NCBI GenBank assembly: GCA_022560025.1
Contig: JAFISE010000042.1
Span: forward strand, 1-64,000
Reading direction: 5' to 3'
DNA from: Stagonosporopsis chrysanthemi
Taxonomy: Eukaryota > Ascomycota > Dothideomycetes > Pleosporales > Didymellaceae
Length of the DNA: 64,000 nucleotides
The translations under genes and the position numbers were made by a program. Shown in pieces: positions 46,453 through 57,452 of this stretch; position 1 is the stretch's first letter, and the number at the start of each line of letters is the position of its first letter. The notes beneath the pieces were generated by a model that searched no databases, was not told the DNA's origin, and was given only the letters and a program-made list of their open reading frames with translations.

Positions 46453-47285
46453 TGCGACCTCCAAAATATAGGACTAATGATGTTTTGATGGAGATTGGGA
46501 TTAACGAGACGGAGAAGATGCAGGAACGGATGGAGTAACCGAAGTGAGCCGTTGCCGACCCGAAAAGTAGGAAACTGACAGCGGCGACAAACATCTCAAG
46601 GTCACGTGAGAATCTAACACTTTGGAAGTATTTACGTATCTATGATAATGCTGCAAACATGCTCCTTTGCGACATCTTTCTTGCCATGGATGGAAAGTTG
46701 GGAAGATGACGTCAGCCCGCCTGTGTTCTGGCCTTAACCCCGCGGGTTTGCGATGTCAAGAGTGACGCTCATGCTTCGACGTCGTCCGTCCTCTAATACA
46801 ATCGTAGTAAGATCCAATCCTATGTAGAGACCCCAAATAGCACCCCGACTCACTGAGCCTCATCGCACCAATAAGCTTTCTTGTCATGAAGGCTATTAGA
46901 TCATAACGCCGTGCCTGCGGACGTCGAAGTCCCAAGCGCACGGGCCCCGAAAGCTCAACAGTGCTAGCCTGAACGGATTTACCGCGGCGAGATCCCTGTC
47001 GCCGGAAATGTCGTCAGTGGGCTAGAATTATTATACGAACGGAGGTTAGACTGAGGCTTAAGGTGGGGTTAATCGTCCAGACGGCCAATTGGAAGCGCCT
47101 TCTGATGAACAAGCCCTGATGTATAAAAGAACTGCTCTTTGGACATGTCAATTCGAGTTCAGCAAGCAGTTTCACAGTACCAAATTCCGTGTACCACCAA
47201 CAACGTCACGACCTAGCATCTTTTTCATTGCTCAGGTGCACACAGCAATCGCACACCAAGAACACTACAACACCACAAAAGCACC
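46453..47285. other. bidirectional promoter region, 833 bp
   Basis: Between the citrate carrier and SDR genes. Contains TATAAAA at 47122-47128 before the SDR. No gene seen. Confidence 0.5.
47122..47128 (+). promoter_or_regulatory. TATA box of the SDR gene
   Basis: TATAAAA, 158 bp upstream of the ATG at 47286. A C/A-rich 5' UTR lies between them, as is common in highly expressed fungal genes. Confidence 0.5.
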
Positions 47286-48251
47286 ATGGGTTTCATCTAC
47301 TCTCAGCTCTTCGTATCGCTTCCATCGCCTACCTTTGACTACACTGGAAAGACAGTGATCGTCACAGGTTCCAATGTCGGTCTCGGCAAGGAAGCAGCAC
47401 GACACTTCACCCGCCTCGGTGCCTCTACGGTCATCCTTGCAGTACGCTCAATCGAGAAGGGCGAAGCAGCGAAGCGCGACATCGAATCTAGCACACGCAA
47501 ACAAGGCGTCCTCCAAGTATGGCAGCTCGACATGTCATCCTACCAAAGTGTGCTCGACTTCGCAGCTAAGGCCTCAAAAGAGCTGAGCCGCATCGACGTC
47601 GCACTCCTCAATGCGGGCGTCGCACGAGGAGTATGGGAAATAGCCGAAGGCGAAGAGTCTACCATCACTGTCAACGTCAATTCCACCTTCCTACTCGCCT
47701 ATTCTCTGCTCCCTAAGCTCAAGGAGACCGCAGCGAAATTCAACACTCGGCCCAATCTCACCATCGTCGCGTCGGAAGTGCATCACTGGGCCGCTTTCGA
47801 AGAGCGTAAAGCACCCGAGGGCAAGATCTTTGAGACACTGAGCTCAAATGAGAAAACTGGTGCGATTGGTGACCGTTACATGACCTCTAAGCTGCTAGAG
47901 GTGCTCTTTATCCGGGCCATGGCGGAGCAGAAGTCTGCATCGCAAATTCCTGTCACAATCAACTGTGTCAATCCCGGCTTGTGCCACAGCGAGCTCTCGC
48001 GCGAAGGTGGTTGGGGACTGTACATTACAAAGTTGCTCCTTGCGCGCAGCACGGAGCTGGGCAGCCGCAATTTGGTGCACGCGGCAAGCATGGGCCCGGA
48101 GTCGCATGGCCAGTATGTGAGCGATTGTCTGGTTGAGCAGCCGTCCAAGTACGTGGTGAGTGCGGAGGGATGGAAGGATCAGCAGCGGGTTTGGAAGGAG
48201 TTGACGGAGAAACTGGAGGGAATTCAGAGGGGTGTGACGAGCAGTTTGTAA
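47286..48251 (+). CDS. short-chain dehydrogenase/reductase, 321 aa
   Basis: Single exon. The Rossmann cofactor loop TGSNVGLGKEAA (about residues 27-38) is followed by AVRSIEKGEAA (the Arg suggests NADP preference), the LDMSS strand and NAGVARG. The catalytic Ser lies in VASEVHHWAAF. YMTSK (about 199-203) supplies the Tyr and Lys, and NCVNPGLCHSELSR the downstream loop. This is the retinol-dehydrogenase/WW-oxidoreductase-like class of fungal SDRs. The substrate is unknown. A strong TATA box suggests inducible or high expression. The first 20 residues are hydrophobic and aromatic, and might associate with a membrane. Confidence 0.88.
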   Translation: MGFIYSQLFVSLPSPTFDYTGKTVIVTGSNVGLGKEAARHFTRLGASTVILAVRSIEKGEAAKRDIESSTRKQGVLQVWQLDMSSYQSVLDFAAKASKELSRIDVALLNAGVARGVWEIAEGEESTITVNVNSTFLLAYSLLPKLKETAAKFNTRPNLTIVASEVHHWAAFEERKAPEGKIFETLSSNEKTGAIGDRYMTSKLLEVLFIRAMAEQKSASQIPVTINCVNPGLCHSELSREGGWGLYITKLLLARSTELGSRNLVHAASMGPESHGQYVSDCLVEQPSKYVVSAEGWKDQQRVWKELTEKLEGIQRGVTSSL

Positions 48252-48465
48252 GGGCGAATTCGTGGATCGACCTGAGGATGTAGTGACTTCTCGTGATGGT
48301 GTGTACTGTACAAAACGGTAGATCAATATACCTTTGACATTTAGTCCACATTACTAGTAGGTTCAAATCACGCCGTGTCACATTGCTCTCAAAACCACAG
48401 GCCTTGAGATTTGTAGTAAAGTGAGAATACAGGGGTTGCTTAGCTGAAAGTGTTGACTTGCCTGC

Positions 48466-50395
48466 CTATTCCGCAAGCAAAAGGTGATCCCAGACACTCG
48501 GCATGTCATTGAAGACTGACATAGACCACGCCGCCTCATCCACGTACTCCCTCGTATTCAACGTCAACGTCCAATCAAGCCCGCCCATACTGTACGCAAT
48601 TGCGCGAGCACCAACCATCGAGTCATCGCGATAGTTCCAAGATTGGCGACCTCCGAGGACGTACACAGCATTCCTTCCAATGAATTGCGAAATCGTGGCC
48701 GCCGAAGCCCTCAGCCCAAACGCACCAATTGCCTCCTCCTTGATTGAACTGTCGCCGCCATGCGCACTCGAGACGCGATTATCTGCAAGCAGTAGTAGCG
48801 CTGAGCTACCTGTGTATTTGTCTCAGGCACGATAGGGTCCGACACGTGCGCTTCTGCTGCTGTCTTCCAGGGCTCGACCTCTGCATCATCGAGCACATTT
48901 TTCTCACTGTACGAGATGTAAGACTCGCCTGTGAGGATTGTGATGAAGTAGCTTAGAAGTATGGTCCCGTAGTTGGAGTACACTAGGCTTTCTCCAGGGG
49001 TGTAGTCCAGTGGCTGCGCAACAGTGTATTCGATGACTTGGCACAGTGTAGCTGGGGTTGATTAATTGAGCGACTGCGCGGCCATGGTGAAGATGAAGCC
49101 TATGTCTGGTGATTGACTGCGATCGAATCTTGCGGTGGGGTCTAAAAGGTGTTGGACTGTGATACCCAACGAGCGTTCGTCGGCGGGATAGTTGTATCGA
49201 AGTAGCGGGTAGACCAGTGTCGTCAGGTTCAAGAGACCTGTAGAGATGAGATGGTTTGTTGCTGCATACATGAAGGTCCTAAAGACGCTGGCCAGAAGAA
49301 ACTTGTCTGAAGGCTCGACGATTGCGCGATCGCTCTCAGCCCAAGTATATGCACGAGAAGCAAGGACGGTTCCGTTGATTGAGGCGGCGACTTGGGCTTG
49401 CCTGACGCCGTTTCTTTTCATGAAGTCCTGCATACCTTGATTCAAGGCGTCACTGACGACAGAATTGTTGCTATAGCCAGCGACAGCGTCTGTGGTGTGC
49501 CATTCACGATCCAACGGGGTTATCCGCTCCGCAAAGATCACAGCGTATCTACCTCCTGCCCCGCCCGTAACGGGGATTTGGATAGGATACATACTCTCAG
49601 CCGCTCGCGAGACGATCTCGAAGTCCACTTGCGACATGGTGTGATCTGTGACAGCAGCCCACTTCCCAACACTAGTGTCATCGAAGATAGGTGTAATGAT
49701 CTGGTCCTCAGGGCTGTCGAGATAGGCCGGTCTCCAATACCTCATCGAAGTCTCATCGGCTTCCAGAATTTTATAATCGTACTGGTATGAATCTGTCCGG
49801 TGATAGACGGTTTGCTGATGATTCAACGTATTCTCGTGCCCAAGGATACAATACTGGCGCTGGTTCGGAACTCCGTACATGTTCACCCCCTTGATAAGCA
49901 GCGGCATATTTATTGTGGCATTTTCGAACGACCAAAGACTGTCAAGACCGCACTGCTGGACCCAGTTACGAACTGGCGGTATTTGCTGCGTGACTCCCGC
50001 AAACAGCGCATCGGACGCAGAACCCGTCGCTGAAACATGTGTAGAAACATATCCATCCTCTCTCAATTCTTTCAACCAACAGTTGTATGTGGTTTTATTG
50101 GCGCCTAATATGGTCTCGTATGCATATCGATCTTGTTTCGTCCAGAGGCCGGGTATCGCGCATCAGTGGGCGAGCCATGAACACTAAGCGAAATTGGGCG
50201 ATAACCCCCAGCTTTCAGTCTCGCAATCCTTTCTTGTGCTCCGGTTTGATTAACGGCAAAGGATATGCTCTGTTCGATGGTTGCGTTGCGTTTGGAAATT
50301 GGCAGTCCACGGTCATTGGTAGGGAACGAAGCAACAAACGTTGCCAACGAGAGGCAGTTCGCGAAATGCAAAAGCAACGAGCGTGAAGTATACAT
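48466..50395 (-). pseudogene. broken polyglycine-hydrolase-like secreted class-C beta-lactamase-fold protein
   Basis: The ATG at 50395 gives a signal peptide (MYTSRSLLLHFANCLSLATF). N-terminal repeats of the KAGGYRPISLSVHGSP/REDGYVSTHVSATGS type follow, and then a beta-lactamase-fold domain (YTWAESDRAIVEPSDKFLLA, DYTPG...VYSNYGT). This is the layout of the fungal polyglycine hydrolases that cut the linker of plant class IV chitinases. The gene is broken three times: a one-base frame loss at about 50141-50150 (after DARYPA), an in-frame TAA at 49062-49064, and another one-base frame loss at about 48781-48785. The nucleophile motif SxxK reads S-V-F-R (Arg codon 49278-49280), while YSN is kept. 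None of the breaks can be explained by an intron of normal size. Homology elsewhere is near full length, so loss looks recent. Confidence 0.8.
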
Positions 50396-51315
50396 TGTGG
50401 GAGTCACCGAAATTTTAGTCTCAACATCGGATCATAGCAGATATTAAGAGAGCCCAAAATCGAGTCTTCACATACGAGCGCAATTCAACTTGAAATGAGG
50501 TCCACAGCACGGGCCAGCCATCGGATCTTGCGCTACGAAGACCTTCGCAACGAGGTTGTAACACCTCTATTTTTGGAATCTCTGGATGGGAAAGTACTGG
50601 CCGTCATGACCGTGGCCAGCAGCATACAAAAGACAATAAGGCGTCCCCATCAGTAGATATCTCGTCGTTGCATCGTGCTGTTGGAGATGTTTGGCACTAT
50701 AGGTGCTTTATTCAACCCGTCGTTCCAAACAAGGAACATCATGCTTGAACAGTCGGCGCGGCAGATTGTATGTACGTAGCTTCCAGAAAAAAATGTGTTG
50801 TAGTTTCAACTTTAAGCCTGACTAATGGTACATTGGATCTCCGCATGGCACGAGAGTACCTCGGACGCATTCCTTCAATTCAGTAGAGCAGAGAAGCACG
50901 CAGCAGCGCACCGCACCCACAAACACAGCTTTTATTGAGCTACTTAGCGCCGGTTTATTGTGTACCAATGTCATCAAATCCAACGCTAGCCCTGCCTGAA
51001 TTTTCCATGCTAGGAACCCTTCTTTTGTCCAAAATGAAACAATTCATGTCCTCAATTCTATGTGCAATTCTACGTCCTCAGTTATACATAGAACTTCCTG
51101 CAGTAAGCAGATATGTGTAACTATGAGAGGTCACAACTTTTGGCAGAGAGAAACGACATTGATTTGTTGTGTCCGCAGAAACAAGTATTCGACAGTATAG
51201 TGCCATGGTCTTGACGATCAAAGATCAAATAATTTTTGTCACGCATGTATTTGCGCTCATCTGTAATCGTTCGGCAAACCCCACCTACCATAGTGAAACC
51301 AGCGTTGACTCGTTC
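50396..51315. other. intergenic, 920 bp
   Basis: Between the pseudogene's 5' end and the 3' end of the nor-1-like gene. Only short frames. No repeat or mobile-element remnant recognised. Confidence 0.45.
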
Positions 51316-52127
51316 CTAGAATCCCCTGACATCACCATCATAGCCGATCATCTTGCCGCCGTGTTTCTTCTTACTTGACTGGCTGAAAACACTGACCATG
51401 CCATTGCACGAGTCCTCGATGGTGATATCAGCTTGCGGAGCACCAAAATAGTGTGCTCCCGCGTTGCCAAGATCAGTCTGCACCCAGCCCGGGTCCATGC
51501 TGAAGGCGTTCAGCCAAGCATCCTCGCTATTGATGCGCACTATGAACCAGTTGACCATTGCTTTGGAAGGACCATAGGCGGCGTTAGGAAGTGGTAGCTG
51601 GTTACTGTTCAAGATTAGCTTGATCATGGAGCACACTCGAGATGCAGTGCAAGAAATGGAGGAGAGACGTACGCAATACAACCGGCTGTCGACCCAATGG
51701 GTGAGAAAATTGGTTCTCGCGAGGATTTCTGCAGTAGCGAACGTGTGGCTTGGTACAGAGTGATCACACCATAGACGTTTGGGGTTAAGTGCCCAACAAG
51801 GTCGTTGAGCTTGAGCTCAGCTACTGACGGCCAGACGTACGATACGCCTGCATTGGCAATGACAATATCCAAGCGATCAATACCATAGTTATTCTGGAGG
51901 TTCTCGACAGCAGTGAAGGCGTCCTGATCGATCGAGGCATCGAGCTTGACGATAATGAGTTTGCTGCCTTCTCCCTTGGGCAGGTGAATCAACGATTTTG
52001 ACGAGGAGTGGTCAGGGTTGCGGTTGCCGGCAATGACGATATGGTCGGGCTGGGCGAGGTACTTCTGCAATAGGCCCAGACCTAGGCCGCGATTGGCGCC
52101 AGTAATGAAGACGACAGTTGAAGTCAT
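51316..52127 (-). CDS. nor-1-like short-chain ketoreductase, 247 aa
   Basis: Exons complement(join(51316..51604,51673..52127)). A 68-bp intron has donor GTACGT and acceptor AACAG, phase 2. The ATG at 52127 is right before the Rossmann strand VVFITGANRGLGLGLL (the frame is open 38 codons further but without family features). Other motifs: VIAGNRNPDHSSSK, KLDASIDQDAF, IANAGVS, the catalytic Ser in IGSTAGC, YGPSK (Tyr and Lys) and DPGWVQTDLGN. These match the fungal group related to norsolorinic acid ketoreductase. Many members sit outside any toxin cluster, and no polyketide synthase is visible here. Divergent from an MFS pseudogene. It is the only intact-looking gene of the 48-60 kb block. Confidence 0.85.
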
Positions 52128-52743
52128 GTTGGAAGCGGAGGGTTTTGGCCAGATCTGGGAGATACTAGAGAAGGGCCGGTCGTTTTGAACCTGGACACTT
52201 TTCGGGCATTGACGTTTAATATTGAAACGTCGGTAGCTCATTATGGTAAGTGTGTTGTGGATGTCAAGGTGATCGCACGCGCAACATATGCCTTGCTTAC
52301 CTTACACAGGCCGGACATAAAGCATAGGGTGCAAAAGCGAATATTGCAGAACGAGTAGCTTTGTGAGCATCATCCTTCACGCTTGACTTAATCTAAGCAT
52401 GTCGCTGTAGCAGCTAGGCCCAAAGAAGCAATTTGACTAACCAAATCGAGCCCTTACAATCCGACCTATGTTTCCGCTGACGTCTGAAGACATGGCCGAC
52501 CAGCACAAACTAAATGCCAAGGATCATGTAGTGCAAATATTGTGCTTCGCACACCCGTCTGCAGTGCTAAGTCCGCCATATGATCGGCTGGTATGCGGCG
52601 ATTTTCGTCCGTCTCGCGAGGTGTAATCCTGCATGATGGACCCACAGGTGTCAGCCGCTAAGCCGGGAGCAGATACCGCTTAGACAAGAGGATTTACCAA
52701 TAAGCCTGGTCTGCTGATATGGACCTACATGGTCGGAACGCTT
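52128..52743. other. intergenic plus decayed 5' part of the MFS gene
   Basis: The promoter of the nor-1-like gene is on the left. From about 52684 a frame (RGFTNKPGLLIWTYMVGT) leads into the MFS pseudogene but cannot be extended to a start. The 5' third of the transporter gene seems missing or unrecognisable. Confidence 0.45.
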
Positions 52744-53784
52744 TGTTCAAGCCTCCTAGCGTTCACCAAGTCTATAGTCTTGAGACAGATCGATTATGTC
52801 AGAGCTGTGCTTTCTGCTACGGGTATCACAGTCTTGTAAGTAAAATCCGATGATTGTATGTCAACACCGCTGATAAACTTTAGCTTGGTTGCACTTCAAG
52901 CAGGGGGTTGTACTCATCTTTGAAAAAGTGCGTATGTGCTGACCCAGCTTTTTAATGGCCTTGTCTGCATCGGTTCATGGATTGTCTGAGAGGATGGGTT
53001 TGCTGAAGGCTCAATGGTTCCACAAGAGATCTGTACCAGGCTGAAGATTGTTGACCTGGCATCCTTTATCGCTTTTGCTGCAGGTGTCAACTTCTACTCA
53101 CTCATCAACTTCTTCCCTCTGAGCTTTTCCGCCGTCTATAACCCTGATCCCATCCAAATCGGTCTCAAAGATCTTGGTTATGGTATTTCAGTCACTGCCT
53201 TAGCTATCTTCTTTTATGCCCTATCGTTCGTCTAGTCACTGCCAGCAAAATATATCCTTCTCGCAGCCACCATTCTAGTGACCACATTTGCCGGTGTGCT
53301 TGCAACGGCGACGCCACACACAGCCAACCTTACCATTGCTCTCGGTACGATTGCAGGCTTTGGTGTAGGTGGTATCCCGGTACCCACTGCAACCATAGCC
53401 GTGATTTGCGTTCCGGATGCTCATCTCGCAACAACCGCTGCCCTCTCACTCTCCATACGAATTCTTGGTGGTTTCATCGATTATAAAATTTACTACAACA
53501 TCTTTTTTAGCAAGCTGAAGACGAACCTTCCAGAGATGGTCGCCAAATACGCTCTTGAGGCCGGACTTTCAGCGTCAGATGCGGCCGAGTTCATCACGAT
53601 CTTCTTGACATCTCCGACTAATTCTACATCTGTTCCTGGTTTTACGCCCACGATTGCGTTAGCGGCTGCAACAGGGTCGAGGTGGGCTTATGCCGAGTCG
53701 CTGAAGTATGTATGGTATACTGGCATTCCGTTTGGCTGCGGTCTCCTGCCTCTTCTTGCCGTCAATCAGAAGTTATCAGACTGA
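52744..53784 (+). pseudogene. MFS drug/trichothecene efflux pump (TRI12-like), three in-frame stops
   Basis: The C-terminal two thirds of a 14-helix MFS pump. Exon 1 ends LRQIDYVRAVLSATGITV. A 45-bp intron (GTAAGT, branch CTGAT, acceptor TTTAG; about 52838-52883) leads to LVALQAGG..., then GVNFYSLINFFPLSFSAVYNPDP, GLKDLGYGISVT, GTIAGFGVGGIPVP, LSIRILGGFIDYKIYYNIF and GSRWAYAESLKYVWYTGIPFG. This matches the PF06609-type family. The frame is unbroken for 900 bp except for stop codons at 52921-52923, 52987-52989 and 53233-53235. The first two sit where family members have Trp. No start codon or first transmembrane half is found. Pure nonsense decay without frameshifts suggests recent loss, or mutation before relaxation of frame. 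Confidence 0.8.
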
Positions 53785-54476
53785 CAGTGGCTGTGAAACT
53801 CTGAGTCGATATTTTCGCGGACTTAATAACAATGAATTGTCGAATTTCTCATGTAACTCGAAAAGTTGGGCAGATGTCGCGCCGCTGGAGCTTATGCTTC
53901 GATTTTCAAAGCTCTTCTGAGAAGGCTTCACAAGATGAAAGACCCCGAGAGAGACTCAAGCTGGTTCTAAAGAAAGAAAATTCAACGTCGGGATAGACGC
54001 TATGTCAGACTTGTCGTCTTTGATTGTGACAATCCGCCTGTTTCACATAATCTCACCTGAGGAAATTCAGTCCAAGGATGACAATACTTCTGTGAGACAC
54101 GTCCCAGCAGAAACTCGAAAGTTGATGCTAGAGGTGCTTTGGACATGTCCGAAGTTTTTGACTACACTGAAAGCAACCTCTGATATTGGGTGCACTTTTC
54201 AGATTGTCGCTTCAACTTCGCTTTGTGGTCAATCTCCCTGTCACAGAACACGTTACTATTCTCTATTACATCCAATTGAATGGGTCGGGCCCGGTACGGT
54301 CCGAGCAGTATCTCTCTTGACCATTGGGAATCTGTGACTTTATGTCTTTGTGCGATGTCTGTACTGCGCGTAAATATTGCACATTGCGAGGTGCCACCCA
54401 ATGATGTTACGATCTTGAAAGGCATACAACCCATAGCCCAGAATCATTGTGCTGATCTTATTTCTGTCTTCTACAT
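53785..54476. other. intergenic, 692 bp
   Basis: AT-rich. Short frames only. Nothing recognised. Confidence 0.45.
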
Positions 54477-55370
54477 TCACTGCTGGCTAACGAACACGAC
54501 CAGTACAGCAGCATACGCTGCCGTTGCTGCGATAACGTCCTTTCTCTGCGCTGTCGTCAAAAACCCCAACCAACCGGCGAAAGCAACAACAAAACCGGTG
54601 ACGGTAGCAAGCTTGGCAATCATGTTATTCTGTAATCGTCACAGGACCCACATTGCCGCGATGAGAAAGCCGATCGCGATTATGGTTCCAATGACTGTGA
54701 CGAAGCGCTGCAGCTTTTGCTCATTCACATACTTCGCATCTTTGGTAGATTCGGGGGTCTGCAAGAATTCAGTCAGCGCGCAGAGGTTACCAACTTGAGG
54801 AAAGAGGGCCAAGATTGAGATGTAGCGGTTGGACGAGAAGTTGCTGGAAAGGGTGCTGATCACGGACAGTGCAAGACTAGTGTGAATTACATACTGTGAA
54901 TAAGAAGTACAAGAATTTGTCGACACCCTTGGATATGTAATCATACTTAGCTGGAGTGAACAGACTGACGAGATCGGTAAAGGTTCGGGTGGTTTTCTGG
55001 CCACGCAGTCTGTACTGTAGCCTGTGTCTCCACCAATCTTGGCCGTGGTGGAGCTCTGGACTGGTGATATATCGATCGATTGCTTCGACTGTTCTGTCGG
55101 CAGGGGCTCAAGATGTAGAACATGACTGTAAGTAATTAAGAGATCGTCCGTAATTCTATCAGTAATGTTGCGAGTAGCTAGGATGCGAGTGGTCTCATAC
55201 AGTATTCTTTGAGGATTTGACAAACCCTTTCATTGAAGTATGCAGAGCTTTCGGAACTTTCTAGGTAGGGCGCGCTCTCCACTACCTGATCATGCTCTCG
55301 TTCCAAGCTCCTGAGTTCTTGGCTCAATCGAATGATCTGGTACATAGCAAGCTTGTCATATGTAACTGCG
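54477..55370 (-). pseudogene. DUF6594-type membrane protein, degraded
   Basis: The C-terminus shows the DUF6594 pattern: a helix (QRFVTVIGTIIAIGFLIAAMWVL), a short linker and a second hairpin (LATVTGFVVAFAGW...TTAQRKDVIAATAAYAAVLVVFVSQQ). An in-frame TGA (54639-54641) sits in the linker between the two hydrophobic segments. Upstream, YDKLAMYQIIRLSQELRSLE (about 55358 leftward) and a GQKTTRTFTDLVSLFTPAKYD segment belong to the same family, but in different frames. One change could be the 50-bp GTATGT...CCAG intron near 54843-54892. The others need frameshifts. Members are fungal-specific, often multi-copy, of unknown function and enriched near HET genes. Confidence 0.6.
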
Positions 55371-56828
55371 TAAGCAGTATCAAGTGGGTGCTGCGGGTCA
55401 ACGCTTGTATTGCTATCTGTTGTGTTGTGATGTTCTGATGTTCGTCTACAGGAGCCCTCAGCTCAGAGGTAAGTGCACTTGCCCACACCGGGCAGTGCCT
55501 GCTACAATGGAATATTATGTGATCTATGCCACGTGGTTACATAATATCTTCGGAACACGGCAGCATCCTTAATTGTGGGATTGGGATGATAGTAAGAGCG
55601 GTAGGTGATATCAAAACCTTTTAAAGTCTCGATAAGAAACCAAGGTCGATCAATAATAGTATCGTCACAGGCTAATAGAAATGCGGGGGCGTCGTCTACC
55701 CTAGATCCCCCTATGTCCAGTTGGCATAATCTTGCAGCTTCAGACAACAAACAGAGCTGGATGTCAGCCTGCATGATATTGTCCGTGCACGGCGTGGGTG
55801 CACGGCAGGGGTTTGAGGCCAATGACGGGGGTCGATGGCATTACCTACTCAGCTGAACGATCAGCCTCCCAATATCAGAACTCGATCGCGACCGACTGCT
55901 CGCATCTAATCGTTGAGAGCTCAGACTGAATACCCCTCAAAAAAGTTGCGTTAGCACTGGATATCGTTTGAAAGCTACGGATTTGTGTTTAAACCCCGGC
56001 TCGCGCTGCAAGCTTCACAGTCGATGCCAGCCTTAGGATCTGACCCCTTGCGAACCTAATGAGTTCCTTCCCACAGATGCAAGCTGCCCAGCTGCAAAGC
56101 GACATTGGAACTCAGAACTGGCGACGCAGGGAAACACCGTGCATTGCGTATGGGCCTTTCTGATGAATTTGAGAGAAATCCAGGTGGCCAACACTATGAG
56201 CGACCGCACCCAAACCACGGAAAGACGAAGCTGAAATAGTTTTTTCTTTTTTGGAGACAATCGGAAGACAGTTAGCTGATGAGTAATAACGGAGGTGTAA
56301 CGAGAGTTGTCCAAATTGTAAGAAATCTAGATTATCTGTTGCCGGTGTACCCTCTCCATCCTTTGACAGGAAAAGCTGACGAACATTAGAAACTTGTCGA
56401 AAGCACGACTCGAACTCATCATGTTGGAGCATGGAGTTGGGGCCAAACCAGCCTCGCAATATATCAGTAATAAAACACAATTTTCCAGGTGGCACCTAAG
56501 AGCTACGTTCTGCAGCATTTTCCCATTTCGAAGATACATGAGAATGCTCTGAAGTTGACCAGGGTGCGACAGCGTCTAAAATCAAGTTCTTCTCGACTGC
56601 TGCCAACATATCATAGATCTGACTTGCTAACGATTGCTTGGATAATTTTGTTACCCTCTGTAGCTCAGGGGTGCTAGGACATGAATTTTGATAAGCCTTT
56701 GTGGCCCCTACCCTTTTTCTGCAGACCGACAATGACTTTACCAACTAAGTTCCTACTGACTGATTTTGCTTATAGGCTCGCTGGATTCATGAGGGCATTG
56801 TGGAGTCCAGTCATCTCTATTGTGTATC
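55371..56828. other. gene relics of unknown origin, 1.5 kb
   Basis: Minus-strand frames at 55822-55502 (MASNPCRAPTPCTDNIMQAD...), 56744-56496 (ASQIYDMLAAVEKNLILDAV) and 56495-56112 look like protein-coding fragments by composition. They cannot be joined into a recognisable protein. Probably decayed accessory genes. Confidence 0.35.
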
Positions 56829-57452
56829 TTACTCGGCGAAGACACCATCTGATCCGGTGGAGATATGATCGAACCCGAGTGCATCGATCAAAGAGTAGAC
56901 CCTCGGGAAAACCAGAGATAGCTTTACAGACTGAACTCCATCCTTGGGGTCTACTGCTACCAGGTCGAGGAAGCTTTCTTCTGAAGTGTATCTCTCAGGC
57001 CCAGGGCCTTCTAGGACCCAGTCCACGTGGTCCTGGGAAACAGCCATGAAGGCAAGCGACCGCGGAACGCTAAAATTTATGTCCTCTGGATGCTGCTCAG
57101 CGTAGACTACATAGCGTCTATAATGTTAACATGGTCTAACCAGTTAAGAGTTGTTTCCTGCACTTAGGCGAAAGTAAAGACAAGACCCACTTGCGCAACT
57201 CTCCATACATCGCATCATCCGACTCAAAAGAAGTTTCATCTAGTGATTGATCTTCTTGCACAGTCCAATTGATATGCGGGAAGATATCACCGTCGCCGTG
57301 TTCTTCAAGACTTGTTTGGATGCGCGTGTTGAGATGGGTCATGAAGCGTGTCCATTGCTCGTCGTCTGAGTATGTAAGTCGATAGATAACAAATCCCAAT
57401 TGCTGCCAGGGTGTAGCGATAACTGCTCGCGAATGCAGTCGATGTCAGACAT
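56829..57452 (-). pseudogene. lineage-specific fungal protein family member, apparent frameshift
   Basis: The ATG at 57452 starts MSDIDCIREQLSLHPGSNW. The frame then slips by one base at about 57391-57402, after which GFVIYRLTYSDDEQWTRFMTHLNTRI continues. A good intron (57190 down to about 57110; donor GTGGGT, acceptor TTATAG) joins GELRK to RYVVYAEQHPEDINF, and the protein ends at 56829 (DHISTGSDGVFAE). The pattern 'W-GF-[IV]-YR-TY-DD--W--F' followed by a DHVDWVLEGP-type segment recurs in an expanded ascomycete family of unknown role, seen in many plant-associated fungi. If the slip is a sequencing error, the gene would be intact. Confidence 0.55.

Noticed and set aside
48340..48380. GGTTCAAATC resembling a tRNA T-loop
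   Set aside because: No A box, acceptor stem or anticodon arm at the right distance upstream.
48781..48810. A 27-bp mini-intron joining two parts of the polyglycine-hydrolase-like gene
   Set aside because: Far shorter than any other intron here and without a normal branch-site distance. A one-base loss explains the shift better.
50105..50200. Possible intron (GTGTTC...AACAAG) hiding the first frameshift of the polyglycine-hydrolase-like gene
   Set aside because: It would remove a family-conserved segment (HGSPTDARY) and has no branch site. Treated as a frameshift.
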